DNA of 64,000 nt from Pyxidicoccus caerfyrddinensis. Lineage in GTDB: Bacteria; Myxococcota; Myxococcia; Myxococcales; Myxococcaceae. Positions 29,761 to 38,957 of this stretch are shown here, piece by piece. The stretch spans positions 1 through 64,000 of the forward strand of contig NZ_JAAIYA010000011.1 of NCBI RefSeq assembly GCF_010894405.1. The letters are read 5' to 3'. The number at the start of each line of letters is the position of its first letter. The first letter of the stretch is position 1. Below the pieces are notes generated by a model that worked only from the letters and a program-made list of their open reading frames with translations, did not search any database and was not told the origin of the DNA. A program made the position numbers and the translations under genes.

Positions 29761-30529
29761 ACGCGCCATCATTGGACGGCAGCAGGGCGGCGGCCACCAG
29801 CAGGGTCCACTTCTCGTCGGAGAGGTGGGCCGGCTTCTCCATGGCCAGCGCGTCCTGCAGCCGGGCGCCCAGCGCGGAGAACAGCCGAAGCCGCGCCTCC
29901 AGCCGCAATTCCTCGCGGCGCAGGGCGGCGGACAGCACCAATTCCCGCTCCTCGGTGGACAGCCGCTTCACCCGCGACACGAAGAGCGGGTCCGCCAGCA
30001 GGCCCTCCTCGCCGCTGGCGCCCAGGGCGGACGGCACCTTGAGGCGGCGCTCCCGTACGACAATCGTGCCGGCCAGCAGGTCTCCCAGGCGCTGGTGGGA
30101 GCCCGAGACGAGCGCCGTCACCCCACCCACCAGGTAGAAGAGGGGGAGCCGGTCCACCGGCCGCGTCAGGTTGCGCAGCGCCGCGTGGTAGAAGCCGATG
30201 CGCACGCCGCTCTCCTGGATGACGCGCAGGGAGAGCACCCGCTTTCCCACCGTGCGGCCGCTCCACACCGTCTCCAGGAAGATGGAGTAGCCCCACTCCA
30301 CGAGGAAGAAGACGACGGCCAGCAGCGCGCTGCCGAAGCCGGGGAAGGCCATCATCACCACGCTGAGCGCCAGCATGATGGTGAGGGTGAGCGCGGCGAC
30401 GATGAGCCCGTCCACCAGCCACGCCAGGAAGCGCGAGTACAGGCCCGCGAGCGTGAAGCGGAACTCCACGTACTCGGGGGTGAGCACCGTGTGGGTGCCG
30501 TCCAGCAGCGTGTCGGAGGCGGTCGTCAC
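29702..30529 (-). CDS. RDD-family membrane protein
   Basis: A 275-residue protein. The RDD domain spans about residues 25-160: SRFLAWLVDGLIVAALTLTI carries the Arg and Asp of the family, and GRTVGKRVLSLRVIQESG is the second signature. There are three or four transmembrane helices. The C-terminal 110 residues are cytoplasmic and helical, ending in a disordered Ser/Arg/Pro tail read from the DNA shared with the convergent barrel gene. RDD proteins often accompany MoxR, DUF58, SpoIIM and DUF4129 genes, all of which are found 9-16 kb to the right. Confidence 0.88.
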   Translation of the reverse strand: MTTASDTLLDGTHTVLTPEYVEFRFTLAGLYSRFLAWLVDGLIVAALTLTIMLALSVVMMAFPGFGSALLAVVFFLVEWGYSIFLETVWSGRTVGKRVLSLRVIQESGVRIGFYHAALRNLTRPVDRLPLFYLVGGVTALVSGSHQRLGDLLAGTIVVRERRLKVPSALGASGEEGLLADPLFVSRVKRLSTEERELVLSAALRREELRLEARLRLFSALGARLQDALAMEKPAHLSDEKWTLLVAAALLPSNDGASRSRPPRRPTASATSASSR

Positions 30530-30713
30530 GCCGCCAGTCTAGCCCCTCGGGAGGCGGGCGGGCGCCCGTGGATTCCACCGACGGTGGCGGAAATGGGCCA
30601 GGGGTGTGACGGAGCGTGGGCGGCGTCGGCCGCCGGGCAGGCGGGGATTCGGGGGCTCGTGGGGTTATTCGTGGTTGTCCTGAGGCTGGGTTAATCTCCG
30701 GCGCTCTTTCACC

Positions 30714-33700
30714 GTGGCCGCCTCCGACTCCTCATCCTGGAACCGCCGACTCTGGCCGGCGGCTGCCTTCCAGTTCGCGCTCATCGCCGGGGTGACGCAG
30801 CTGAAGACGACGGCGAACGCGCTCGTGCTGTCGCGCTTCGAGTCGCAGGCGCTGCCGTACCTGTACCTGCTGGGCGCGCTGATGACGGCGACGCTGACGG
30901 TGCTGCCGCGTGGCCGGCCGGGCTCGCCGCTGGAGTCGCCCGGCGTGCTGACGGGGCTGGGCGGCGTGGTGGCGCTGGGGCTGGCGGGCGCGTTGTCGGC
31001 GGGGCAGCGGATGCCCGCGCTGGCGCTGTACCTCTTCGCGGACACCTTCTCCACGTTCGTGTCCTTCCGCTTCTGGGGGCGGATGGCGTCGGCCTTCGAC
31101 GCGCGCGAGGCGCGGCGGGCCTTCACCTTCCTCAACGGCTTCGCCATGGGCGGCGGCATCGCCGGCGGACTGCTGGTGCAGGGCTTCGCCGTCCGGCTGG
31201 GCACGCCCGCCATGGTGGTGAGCGGCGCGCTGAGCCTGCTGGCCGCGGGCGCGATTTTTCATCATCTCTACAAGGGCGCTCCCGCGCCGCCGCCGAGCAG
31301 CCGGCCCGCCGCCGTGTCGTGGATGGGGTGGAGCTACCTGGCGGAGAGCCCCTACGCGCAGGTGCTGGCGGCGCTGGGAATCGCCTTCGCGGTGCTGTCG
31401 TCCTTCGTGGACTACTTCTTCCGGCTGCGGCTGGAAGGCACGATGAGCGAGGACGCCCTCGCGGAGCTCTTCGGCTCGCTGCAGCTGTGGATTGGCCTGT
31501 TCTGCGTGGCCTTCCAGCTGCTCGTGGCGCAGCGGCTGCTGAAGCGGCTGGGCCTGCTGCGCTACGTGGCGCTGGTGCCGCTGGTGCTGGCGCCCCTGGC
31601 GGGCGCGGCGCTCGTCACGCCGGTGATGTGGCCGGTGCACCTGCTGCGGCTGGTGGAGACGGCGGTGAGCTACTCCATCCTCCCGGTGGGCATCCAGCTC
31701 CTGTACGCGGCGGTGCCGGACGACCAGCGCGAGGGGCTGCGCGCGATGGTGGAGGGCCTGCTGCGCAAGGGCGGCGTGGTGCTGGCGGGCCTGCTGCTCA
31801 TCGGCGCGGGCCGCGGCGCCACGGGCGACACCATGGCGGTGGCGGTGGTGGGCATGTGCGCCGCGCTGGCCGTGCTGCTGGTGCGCCTCAAGCCCGCGTA
31901 CGTGGCGGCGCTGGGCGAGCAGGTGGGCGCGCCGGAAGAGGAGGAGGTGGAGCTGGAGGGGGAGGAGGAGCAGCGGCTGCTGGCCGAGGCGCTGGCGGCG
32001 CCCTCTCCGGAGCGGGTGCTGCGCGCGGTGGACATGATGGAGCAGGCGGAGGTGCCGCTGCGGCCGCACCTGCCCGCGCTCCTGCGCCACCCGAACGAGC
32101 GCGTGCTGGAGCGCGGCGTGTCCCTGGCGCTGGAGCTGGAGGCGCACGAGCTGGCGCCCGTGCTGGAGCGACTGGTGGAGGAAGGGCCCCGGCGTCCCCG
32201 GGACCAGGCCGTGTGGGCGCTGGCGCGGCTGTCGCCGGAGCGCGCGGAGCGGCTGTTGCCCGCGCTGCTCAACCACCCGGACATCGGGCTGCGCTGCGCG
32301 GCCATTGGCGCGCTGCTCAAGTCGACGGGGAACTCGGTGGCGCTGTCCTCGCTCCAGGAGCTGCTGGCCCGGGGTGACGCCGCGCAGGAGCCCGAGCGGC
32401 GCGAGGTGGCGCGGCTCTTGGGCCGGCTCCAGGACACGCGCTTCGCCGGGGCGCTGGCGCGCTACCTGGAGGACACGGACCCCACGGTACGGCGCGTGGC
32501 GCTGGCCGCGGTGGGCGAGGGCGGCTACGTGGAGCTGGCCCCGCGCCTGTTGCCCTTCCTCACCTGGCGCGAGGAGCGCAAGACGGCGCGCGAGGCGCTG
32601 GTGGCGCTCGGCGACGCGGTGACGCCGCTGGTGGAGGAGCAGCTCAACAACAAGGGCGCGCCGCTGGCCATGCGGCTGCAGTTGCCCCGTGTGCTGCGCG
32701 GCATCGGCACGCCCGCGGCGCTGGACGCGCTGCTGTTCTCCAACGTGAAGGACGACGCGTCGCTGCACTTCCGCATCGGCGCGCAGCTGACGCGCCTGCG
32801 CGACGAGCACCCCGAGCACCCGGTGGACGCGGAGCGCGTGCGCGAGGCCCTGGGCCGGCGGCGGGACGTGTACCGCGCGCTGGTGGGCGCCTTCCGCGAC
32901 GTGCGCGCGGCGCTGGGGGATGGCTCGCTGCTCACCCGCGCGGTGGGAGACCGGCTGGACCAGGCGCTGGAGCTGTCCTTCTTCCTGCTGGGGCTGTTGC
33001 ACCCGTCGCAGGTGATGCGCGGCATCCACTACAACCTGGTGGGGCAGGACGCGCGGCGCCGGGCGCTGGCGCTGGAGCTGTTGGAGAACCTGGTCGCCGA
33101 AGAGGACCGGGAGCTGGTGACAGAGCAGGTGGAGGCCCACCACCGCGAGCTGCCCCCCGGGGCGCCGGGCCGCCTGTGGCGGCGGCTGGCCGCGCTGGTG
33201 CAGAGCGAGGACGTGGTGCTGCGCGCGTGCGCCCGCCACGTAGCGCGGGTGAACGGGCTGAACGTGCTCCCGCAGGAGGGTGACTTGAGCGACCGCACTG
33301 TCCAACGGATGTTCGCGCTGGAGGGCGTGAGCGTCTTCTCCCAGAGTGACGTGGATGACCTGGCGGCCATCGCCGCCGTGGCCCGCGAGGCTTCCTACAA
33401 GGCCGGTGAGCGCATCTACGCGCAGGGCGACCCGGGTGATGCGCTCTACGTCATCGTCGAGGGCGGCGTGGATGCCTTCCACGACGGCGAGCATGTGCTG
33501 CGCTTCCAGGGCAAGCAGGCCTTCGGCGAAATCAGCCTCCTGGACGGCGCGCCCCGCCCCACGGACATGGTGGCCGCGGTGGACACGCGCGTGCTCATCA
33601 TCGACCGGCGCGACTTCCTCGACCTGATCGCGGACCGTCCGGAGCTGCTCACCGGCTTCTTCCGCGCGGTGGGCCTGCAGCTCCAGAAGCTCATGGGCCT

Positions 33701-33860
33701 GCCCGACTCGCGCGAGGCGGGCCAGCGCCTGGAGCTGACCGGCCCTCAGCCCCTGGAGGTGCCGCCGCTGCCCACCGGCCCGGCCCCCGAGCCCTCCAGC
33801 GCCAACGAGGTCATCATGTCCTCCGGCGAGGAAGACGAGCGCGCCCGCGACGAGAAGTGA
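30714..33860 (+). CDS. Nucleotide-transporter-like / HEAT-repeat / cNMP-binding fusion
   Basis: A 1048-residue protein, GTG start. Residues about 10-400 are a 10-12-helix transporter of the MFS/ATP-ADP-translocase-like group (AAAFQFALIAGVTQLKTTAN). After an acidic linker (EEEEVELEGEEEQ) come many HEAT repeats (about 425-860), then a cyclic-nucleotide-binding domain at about 880-1005 (YAQGDPGDALYVIVEGGVDA; FGEISLLDGAPRPTDMVAA) with the phosphate-binding FGE-x(8)-R-x-[AT] pattern. I infer a membrane sensor or transporter gated by cNMP. It is a single frame without a break. Confidence 0.85.
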   Translation: MAASDSSSWNRRLWPAAAFQFALIAGVTQLKTTANALVLSRFESQALPYLYLLGALMTATLTVLPRGRPGSPLESPGVLTGLGGVVALGLAGALSAGQRMPALALYLFADTFSTFVSFRFWGRMASAFDAREARRAFTFLNGFAMGGGIAGGLLVQGFAVRLGTPAMVVSGALSLLAAGAIFHHLYKGAPAPPPSSRPAAVSWMGWSYLAESPYAQVLAALGIAFAVLSSFVDYFFRLRLEGTMSEDALAELFGSLQLWIGLFCVAFQLLVAQRLLKRLGLLRYVALVPLVLAPLAGAALVTPVMWPVHLLRLVETAVSYSILPVGIQLLYAAVPDDQREGLRAMVEGLLRKGGVVLAGLLLIGAGRGATGDTMAVAVVGMCAALAVLLVRLKPAYVAALGEQVGAPEEEEVELEGEEEQRLLAEALAAPSPERVLRAVDMMEQAEVPLRPHLPALLRHPNERVLERGVSLALELEAHELAPVLERLVEEGPRRPRDQAVWALARLSPERAERLLPALLNHPDIGLRCAAIGALLKSTGNSVALSSLQELLARGDAAQEPERREVARLLGRLQDTRFAGALARYLEDTDPTVRRVALAAVGEGGYVELAPRLLPFLTWREERKTAREALVALGDAVTPLVEEQLNNKGAPLAMRLQLPRVLRGIGTPAALDALLFSNVKDDASLHFRIGAQLTRLRDEHPEHPVDAERVREALGRRRDVYRALVGAFRDVRAALGDGSLLTRAVGDRLDQALELSFFLLGLLHPSQVMRGIHYNLVGQDARRRALALELLENLVAEEDRELVTEQVEAHHRELPPGAPGRLWRRLAALVQSEDVVLRACARHVARVNGLNVLPQEGDLSDRTVQRMFALEGVSVFSQSDVDDLAAIAAVAREASYKAGERIYAQGDPGDALYVIVEGGVDAFHDGEHVLRFQGKQAFGEISLLDGAPRPTDMVAAVDTRVLIIDRRDFLDLIADRPELLTGFFRAVGLQLQKLMGLPDSREAGQRLELTGPQPLEVPPLPTGPAPEPSSANEVIMSSGEEDERARDEK

Positions 33861-33890
33861 CGGGCGTCCCCGTCCCTGTCAGGCGCCCGT
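33860..33890. terminator. Bidirectional terminator-like stem between convergent genes
   Basis: ACGGGCG and CGCCCGT with a 17-base loop; the stem overlaps the stop codons of both convergent genes. No clear T-run on either side. Confidence 0.5.
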
Positions 33891-35633
33891 CTCACCCGCT
33901 GGAATCCGCGGCTTGGGCGGGGGAGGGACGGCCGCGGCGCGCGCGGCGGCCTCTTCCGCGAGCAGGTGCGCGGAGGCGACGGGGATGAGCGGCCGGCAGA
34001 AGAACTTCAGCGGCGGGATGGAGCCGACGAAGCGCACCACCGCCAGCCCCGCGAAGGCCCAGGGGTGGCGCTCCACCGTCGACACCGGGGCGAGCACTTC
34101 CTGCGTCCTGCGCGTCCAGAACGCGCCGTAGCGCTGGAGCATGCCCCAGCGCATGCCGGGCACCTGCGTGGTGAGCCAGGTCCAGATGCGCAGGAACCAG
34201 GGCGCCCGGGGCTCCGCGGGGGGCACCCAGGCGTGCTCGCTCTTGGCGGCGGTGAACACCACCAGCCACCACACGCCCCACAGCGTGCTGAGCACGGTGA
34301 AGACGGTGGAGCTGAGGCACAGGAAGGGCACCGTGAGCAGCGCCAGGGCCGGCACGCCCACCGCGAACAGCAGCGCCGCCCGCCAGCGCCGCCGCACCTT
34401 CTTGCGCAGCCACTGCACGTCGAGCCGCACGCGCGGCTCAATCTCCTCGTCCTCCGGCTTCACGCCGGTGAGGAGGCTGGCGTCGCGGGCGATGACGTCG
34501 TGGTAGTCCCGCGACAGCGCGATGACCACCCACTGGGCCAGGTGCAGCGCCGCGAACAGCGCTCCCCAGAAGGCCAGGCCCCAGAGGGAGAAGCCTTTCA
34601 CCGTCCAGAAGGACTCCTCGCCGCCAATCTTCACCCGGATGCGGCCCGGCGAGCCCTTGTCGCCCTTCGGGGAGGGGCTTCCCTGGGCGGCCACGGCCGT
34701 GCCGCCGTCCCCGGCTTCGCGCCCGGCCTGGCTCGCGGCGGCTGCTTCTTCGTCGTCCTCGTCGTCGTCCTCGTCACCGGCGGAGGAGGCTTCGTCCGCC
34801 TCGGTCTCCGCGGTGCGTGCCGCCTCGAGCGCCAGCCCGATGATGGCCTCGGCGAGGGACGTGCCCCCATCGAGCCCCTGTGCCGCCGCTTCGAGCTTCC
34901 GGGCCCGCCGCTCGAGTCGCTCCTGCGCCTCGGCCCGCCGCTCCTCGCGTGAGCGGGCCCGCTGGCTTCCCGCGTCGCCCTGGCCCGGGGTGAGCGCCTT
35001 CGCGTCCTCCCGTCGGGAAGGTGGCGCGTCTGCGTCTTCCGGGGGGGAGGGGACCTCCTCCGCGTCGTCCTGTCGGGACGTCTCCTCCGCGACATTTCGC
35101 CGGGCGTCCTCCTCCGCGTCCTGCCGGTGGGAAGCTCCGTCCCGCTGGCGCGCCGCCGGGAGGCCTTCGAGGATGCGCCTCGCGACCTTGGCGTCGGCCT
35201 CCTGCAGGTGCCGGTCCGCTATTTCCGCGGCCACCTTCCGGACCGCTTCCGCCTGGGCCTCGGACTCTTCCTGGGTCTCCTGCCGGCTCGCGCGCTTCGC
35301 GGCCTCCTTGCCGGAGCCCATGCAGGTCAGCGCCAGCGCCAGCGCCGCCACCGTCTGGAGCAGCCCCACGCGCAGGTACGTCCGCCGCGACGCCGGGTCC
35401 TTGAGCAGCGCCCGGGCCAGGTGGAACGGCAGGCTCATCCCGTAGAAGAACTGCCGCAGCGGCCCCTGGGGACGCGGGCGCCCCTGGAGGTGGAAGTGCT
35501 CCACACCCCCTCGCACCTCTTCCCAGAGCTTCCGACTCAGCGCCTCACCCTGGCCGTTGATTTCCGGGTCCTTGGAGTTATTCCCCAGGTCTTCCGGTGA
35601 AGACGGGCCCTGTTGACCCTTGTGATCCGACAC
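33879..35633 (-). CDS. Membrane protein with a long charged middle region
   Basis: A 584-residue protein, GTG start. A membrane helix near residues 85-105 (LLQTVAALALALTCMGSG) is followed by an Arg/Glu/Asp/Gln-rich coiled-coil and disordered region (about 110-330) with runs of acidic residues. The C-terminal part has three more hydrophobic segments (about 345-480). No family was recognised. It is divergent from the metallophosphatase gene with only 15 bases between the start codons, so their promoters must overlap each other's coding sequence. Confidence 0.75.
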   Translation of the reverse strand: MSDHKGQQGPSSPEDLGNNSKDPEINGQGEALSRKLWEEVRGGVEHFHLQGRPRPQGPLRQFFYGMSLPFHLARALLKDPASRRTYLRVGLLQTVAALALALTCMGSGKEAAKRASRQETQEESEAQAEAVRKVAAEIADRHLQEADAKVARRILEGLPAARQRDGASHRQDAEEDARRNVAEETSRQDDAEEVPSPPEDADAPPSRREDAKALTPGQGDAGSQRARSREERRAEAQERLERRARKLEAAAQGLDGGTSLAEAIIGLALEAARTAETEADEASSAGDEDDDEDDEEAAAASQAGREAGDGGTAVAAQGSPSPKGDKGSPGRIRVKIGGEESFWTVKGFSLWGLAFWGALFAALHLAQWVVIALSRDYHDVIARDASLLTGVKPEDEEIEPRVRLDVQWLRKKVRRRWRAALLFAVGVPALALLTVPFLCLSSTVFTVLSTLWGVWWLVVFTAAKSEHAWVPPAEPRAPWFLRIWTWLTTQVPGMRWGMLQRYGAFWTRRTQEVLAPVSTVERHPWAFAGLAVVRFVGSIPPLKFFCRPLIPVASAHLLAEEAAARAAAVPPPPKPRIPAGETGA

Positions 35634-35648
35634 GCGTTACACCGTAGC

Positions 35649-37247
35649 ATGCGCCGAGTTGTGCTAAAGGCGCCGGTTGTGAGACCGACCCCTCCTGCCT
35701 TCCGTCCGAGTTTCCTCCGCCAGCCGCGGCTCTCCGGTGTGCTGGTCCTCGCGCTTGGCGTCCTCGCCGGCTGCGAGAAGAGCAATCCCACGCCTCCGCC
35801 CGCGCCGGCGGAGCCGCCCGCGGCGGCCCAGGCCCCCGCGGCCCCCGCGGTTCCTCATGAAGTCACGCTGCTGGTTACGGGCGGCGCCTTCGGCCAATTG
35901 CAGCCCGTCGACGGCAAGGGCGGCGCGGCGGAGATGCTCGGCCGCTGGGTGGCCGAGGAGAAGCACTGTCCCGGCCCCGTGAAGGAGGGCCAGGCTCCCT
36001 GCGCCGACTCCGGCACGCTGGCGCTCGCCACCGGTGACCACTGGAACGGCCCGGCCATCTCGTCCTTCTTCCTGGGCACGCCCACCGCCGAGGTCATGGG
36101 CCGCATGGGCTTCGCGGCCTCCGCCATGGGCAACCACGAGCTGGCCTTCGGCAAGGAGGCCTTCCTCAAGAACCGCGCCGCCGGCGGCTTCCCGTTCCTC
36201 GCCGCCAACCTCAAGGTGAAGGACCCCGCGCTCGCGGGTGACCTGTCCCTGCCCGCGTTCCAGGTGTTCGAGCGCCGCGGCCTGAAGATTGGCGTGGTGG
36301 GCCTGGCCTCGGAGAAGACGGTGCGCACGGCCATGGCCGGCCGCGCGGAGGGCCTCGAAGTCACGGGCTACGAGGACGCGCTCAACAGCGCCGTCCCCGA
36401 GGCCCGCAAGGCCGGCGCGGACGTGGTGGTGGTGGTGGCCGACACCTGCGTCACCGAGCTGCAGCCCGTCGTCGCCAAGCACGCCGACTGGAAGCTGGCG
36501 CTGGTGGCCGGTGGCCGCTGCCCGCAGCCGGTGGACACCAAGGAGGGCGGTACCACCTTCGTGTCGCTGGACCGCGGCTTCAACAAGTACCTGCGCGCGC
36601 ACCTGAAGTTCGACCCGTCGAAGCCGGCGGGCGAGAAGGTGACGGACGTGGACACCAAGCTCGTCGACGTGGCGGGCGGCACCCCGGACACCGAGACGGC
36701 GCAGCTCATCGCCAAGTGGAAGGCGCAGCTCGACGAGGTGCTGGGCCAGCAGATTGGCTTCACCAAGGCGGGCATCCCCCAGAACTCGCCGCAGATGGCG
36801 AAGTGGGTGGCGGGCGCGGTGCGCGAGGTGCTCGCCACGGACGGCGCCATCCTCAACAAGGGCGGCATCCGCGGTGACCTGCCGGCCGGCGCGATTACGC
36901 GCGGCAGCATCTACTCGGTGATGCCCTTCGAGAACACCCTGCTGGTGGTGAAGCTCAAGGGCGAGGACCTGGCCAGGCAGCTCGCCAACCCCAACGCGCT
37001 CATCGCCGGCTTCACCCCCGCCGGGAAGGGCAAGTTCAAGGACGCCAAGGGCAAGGCGTTGGACCCGAAGAAGGAGTACTCGGTGGCCACCATCGAGTAC
37101 CTCTACTTCGGCGGTGACGGCTTCGAGTTCGAGAAACTCGCCCCCGAGCCCACCGAGACGGGCATGGCCTGGCAGACGCCGGTGGTGGACTGGACGAAGG
37201 GCAAGGAGTCCAGCGAGAAGAAGCCGCTGGAGAAGCTGGTCAAGTAG
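35649..37247 (+). CDS. 5'-nucleotidase/UshA-family lipoprotein with degenerate metal site
   Basis: A 532-residue protein (or about 522 from GTG 35679). Lipobox LGVLAGC, Cys42. The metallophosphatase domain spans about 65-330 and the 5'-nucleotidase C-terminal domain about 360-500 (LNKGGIRGDLPAGAITRGSI; VMPFENTLLVVKLKGEDLAR). Of the metal motifs, GD (ATGDHWNG) and GNHE (AMGNHELAFG) are present, but the usual first N-D-x-H-G is TGGAFGQ, and the later His motifs (SHxG, GGHTH) are replaced (ADTCVT, AGGRCPQP). It may have lost phosphatase activity and kept a binding role. Confidence 0.85.
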   Translation: MRRVVLKAPVVRPTPPAFRPSFLRQPRLSGVLVLALGVLAGCEKSNPTPPPAPAEPPAAAQAPAAPAVPHEVTLLVTGGAFGQLQPVDGKGGAAEMLGRWVAEEKHCPGPVKEGQAPCADSGTLALATGDHWNGPAISSFFLGTPTAEVMGRMGFAASAMGNHELAFGKEAFLKNRAAGGFPFLAANLKVKDPALAGDLSLPAFQVFERRGLKIGVVGLASEKTVRTAMAGRAEGLEVTGYEDALNSAVPEARKAGADVVVVVADTCVTELQPVVAKHADWKLALVAGGRCPQPVDTKEGGTTFVSLDRGFNKYLRAHLKFDPSKPAGEKVTDVDTKLVDVAGGTPDTETAQLIAKWKAQLDEVLGQQIGFTKAGIPQNSPQMAKWVAGAVREVLATDGAILNKGGIRGDLPAGAITRGSIYSVMPFENTLLVVKLKGEDLARQLANPNALIAGFTPAGKGKFKDAKGKALDPKKEYSVATIEYLYFGGDGFEFEKLAPEPTETGMAWQTPVVDWTKGKESSEKKPLEKLVK

Positions 37248-37276
37248 GCCGCCCGCTTCCTTCGCTTCACCCCGAG

Positions 37277-37309
37277 GCGCCGGAGGGACTCCCGTGAGTC
37301 CCCCGGCGC
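37277..37309. terminator. Strong bidirectional terminator between convergent genes
   Basis: GCGCCGG-AGGGACTC, loop CCGT, GAGTCCC-CCGGCGC: a 15-bp stem with one bulge, followed on the plus strand by TTCGCCGTTTC. Confidence 0.75.
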
Positions 37310-37318
37310 TTCGCCGTT

Positions 37319-38884
37319 TCAGAGCCCCGAGGGGCCCGGGGCCGTCGGGACGCCGGGCGCCGCCGTCGGGACGGCCGGAGCGGTGGCCGGGACGCCGGAC
37401 GCGGCGCCGCACACGGCCTCGTAGCGGGCGAGGGTGTCGTGCACCGTGCGCCGCAGCCGCTCCGGGGTGCTCTCGTGGAGCGTGTCCGCCGCGAGCTGCT
37501 GCGCGGACAGCGCCTCCGGGCAGCGGCCGAGCTGGAAGAGAATCGTCGACCAGGTGTCGAGCACCGCCGGGTTGCCGGGCGCCAGGGCCACGGCGCGCCG
37601 GGCCGCGGTCAGCCCCTTCTCCGGCTGCGATGTGCGCGCGTAGAAGCCGGCCAGTCCGTTCTGCGCGCTCACGCTGTCGGGCAGCAATTCCACGGCGCGC
37701 AGCCGCGCGGACTCCTGCTCCTCGGAGGTGTTGCCCGCCGCGTCCAGCGCCTGGGCCAGCGCGTCCCAGGCCTGCCCGCTGTCCGGGTGCCGCTCCACCA
37801 ACTGCTGCGCCAGCCCCAGCCGGCGGGACGGGTCCACCGTGGAGCGGATGCGAAGCAGGGTGGCGGCGACGTTGCCCGGGTCCTCCTTCAGGGCCTGCGC
37901 CATCTCCTGCTCCGCGTGATGGAGGCGCTCCTCCGGGGGCGCGGCCCCGGGCGTCATGAGGAAGAGCTGGGCGCGGATGGCGTGCACCTCCGCGGGCTCC
38001 AGCGTGCGCATCTGGAGCGGGCTCTTCACCGGCGGCAGCGGGGCGGTGATGGTGGGGTAGGTGACGTGGCGGCCGCCGTGGACATAGGCGTGCAGCTCCC
38101 CGGCGAGGTCCTCCGCGCCACGGAAGGACTCCTCCCAGGCCTGGCGGGGCTCCTCGCCGCTCATGAGCCGCGTCTGGAACTCGTCGAAGCGCGCGGGGTG
38201 CCGGCTGATGAAGAAGTGCACCCACAGCCAGGAGGACGCGTAGTAGTTGCGCGACTCGGCGGTGCCGAGCAGCCCCTTGCCGTCCCACTCCCACAGCTCG
38301 TCCAGCGTGCGCCAGCCGCTGCGCAGGACGTGCGCGAGGAAGCCCGAGTGCAGGCCGCCGAGGATGACCTCGTGTTTGTCCGGCCGCAGGATGATGGACT
38401 CCAGGTAGGCGGCGAGCCCCTCGGACAGCCAGCGCGGCTGGCGCACCAGGGCGAACTCGGAGAGGTAGTGCGTCAGCTCGTGCGCCTGGGTGCCCACGTC
38501 GGCGGGGGCCTCGCTGAGGGCGTAGGCGTTGCCGGCCAGCACCAGCACCGGGCCGTCCGCGGTGGTGGCGGAGAAGCCCTCGATGCGGACGTTGGTGAAG
38601 TCCTCCAGCGCGGAGTGGTTGGCGAGGACGATGACCTCCACCGTGCCCGGCGGGTCGAAGGTGCCGGCCCACGCCTGGAGCAGGCCCTGCCGGAGCAGCT
38701 CCAGCTCCCGCGTGGCCTCCTCCGCCGTCTCCCCGTCCAGGTTGGTGCGGACGCTGAAGTGGGGGCTGCGTACCTCGACCCAGGGGCGCCCGCCCTCGGC
38801 GGGGCACACTGCGCGCAGGGTGGTGCACCCCGAGAGCAGGGTCAGCACCAGGCCCAGGACGGAGACCGACATCCGACACGTCAT
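37319..38884 (-). CDS. DUF1570-type zinc-metalloprotease lipoprotein with TPRs
   Basis: A 521-residue protein. Lipobox LLSGC, Cys20. Zinc motif H135-E-L-T-H139 with a downstream W-L-S-E155-G glutamate: a gluzincin of the peptidase MA-like/DUF1570 group. Residues about 315-500 contain TPR-like helices (WDALAQALDAAGNTSEEQES; LAPGNPAVLDTWSTILFQLG). The tail is Pro/Ala-rich. The start is ATG 38884; upstream in-frame codons lack a signal. It would act at the inner face of the outer membrane or in the periplasm. The substrate is unknown. Confidence 0.85.
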   Translation of the reverse strand: MTCRMSVSVLGLVLTLLSGCTTLRAVCPAEGGRPWVEVRSPHFSVRTNLDGETAEEATRELELLRQGLLQAWAGTFDPPGTVEVIVLANHSALEDFTNVRIEGFSATTADGPVLVLAGNAYALSEAPADVGTQAHELTHYLSEFALVRQPRWLSEGLAAYLESIILRPDKHEVILGGLHSGFLAHVLRSGWRTLDELWEWDGKGLLGTAESRNYYASSWLWVHFFISRHPARFDEFQTRLMSGEEPRQAWEESFRGAEDLAGELHAYVHGGRHVTYPTITAPLPPVKSPLQMRTLEPAEVHAIRAQLFLMTPGAAPPEERLHHAEQEMAQALKEDPGNVAATLLRIRSTVDPSRRLGLAQQLVERHPDSGQAWDALAQALDAAGNTSEEQESARLRAVELLPDSVSAQNGLAGFYARTSQPEKGLTAARRAVALAPGNPAVLDTWSTILFQLGRCPEALSAQQLAADTLHESTPERLRRTVHDTLARYEAVCGAASGVPATAPAVPTAAPGVPTAPGPSGL

Positions 38885-38957
38885 GGCCTCAGTTTTCCCA
38901 CAACCCGCGCCGCGAGGGCAGGGAGGGCCCCCGGCGCCTGGGTTAGAGTGTCCAACC

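Noticed and set aside
30732..33494. A 920-codon minus-strand frame opposite the transporter/HEAT/cNMP gene
   Set aside because: Product almost wholly His/Gln/Arg/Val with no fold; the plus-strand frame has clear domains.
35664..38879. A 1071-codon minus-strand frame
   Set aside because: It runs antisense to the metallophosphatase gene and in a different frame from the metalloprotease gene; composition is that of a shadow frame.
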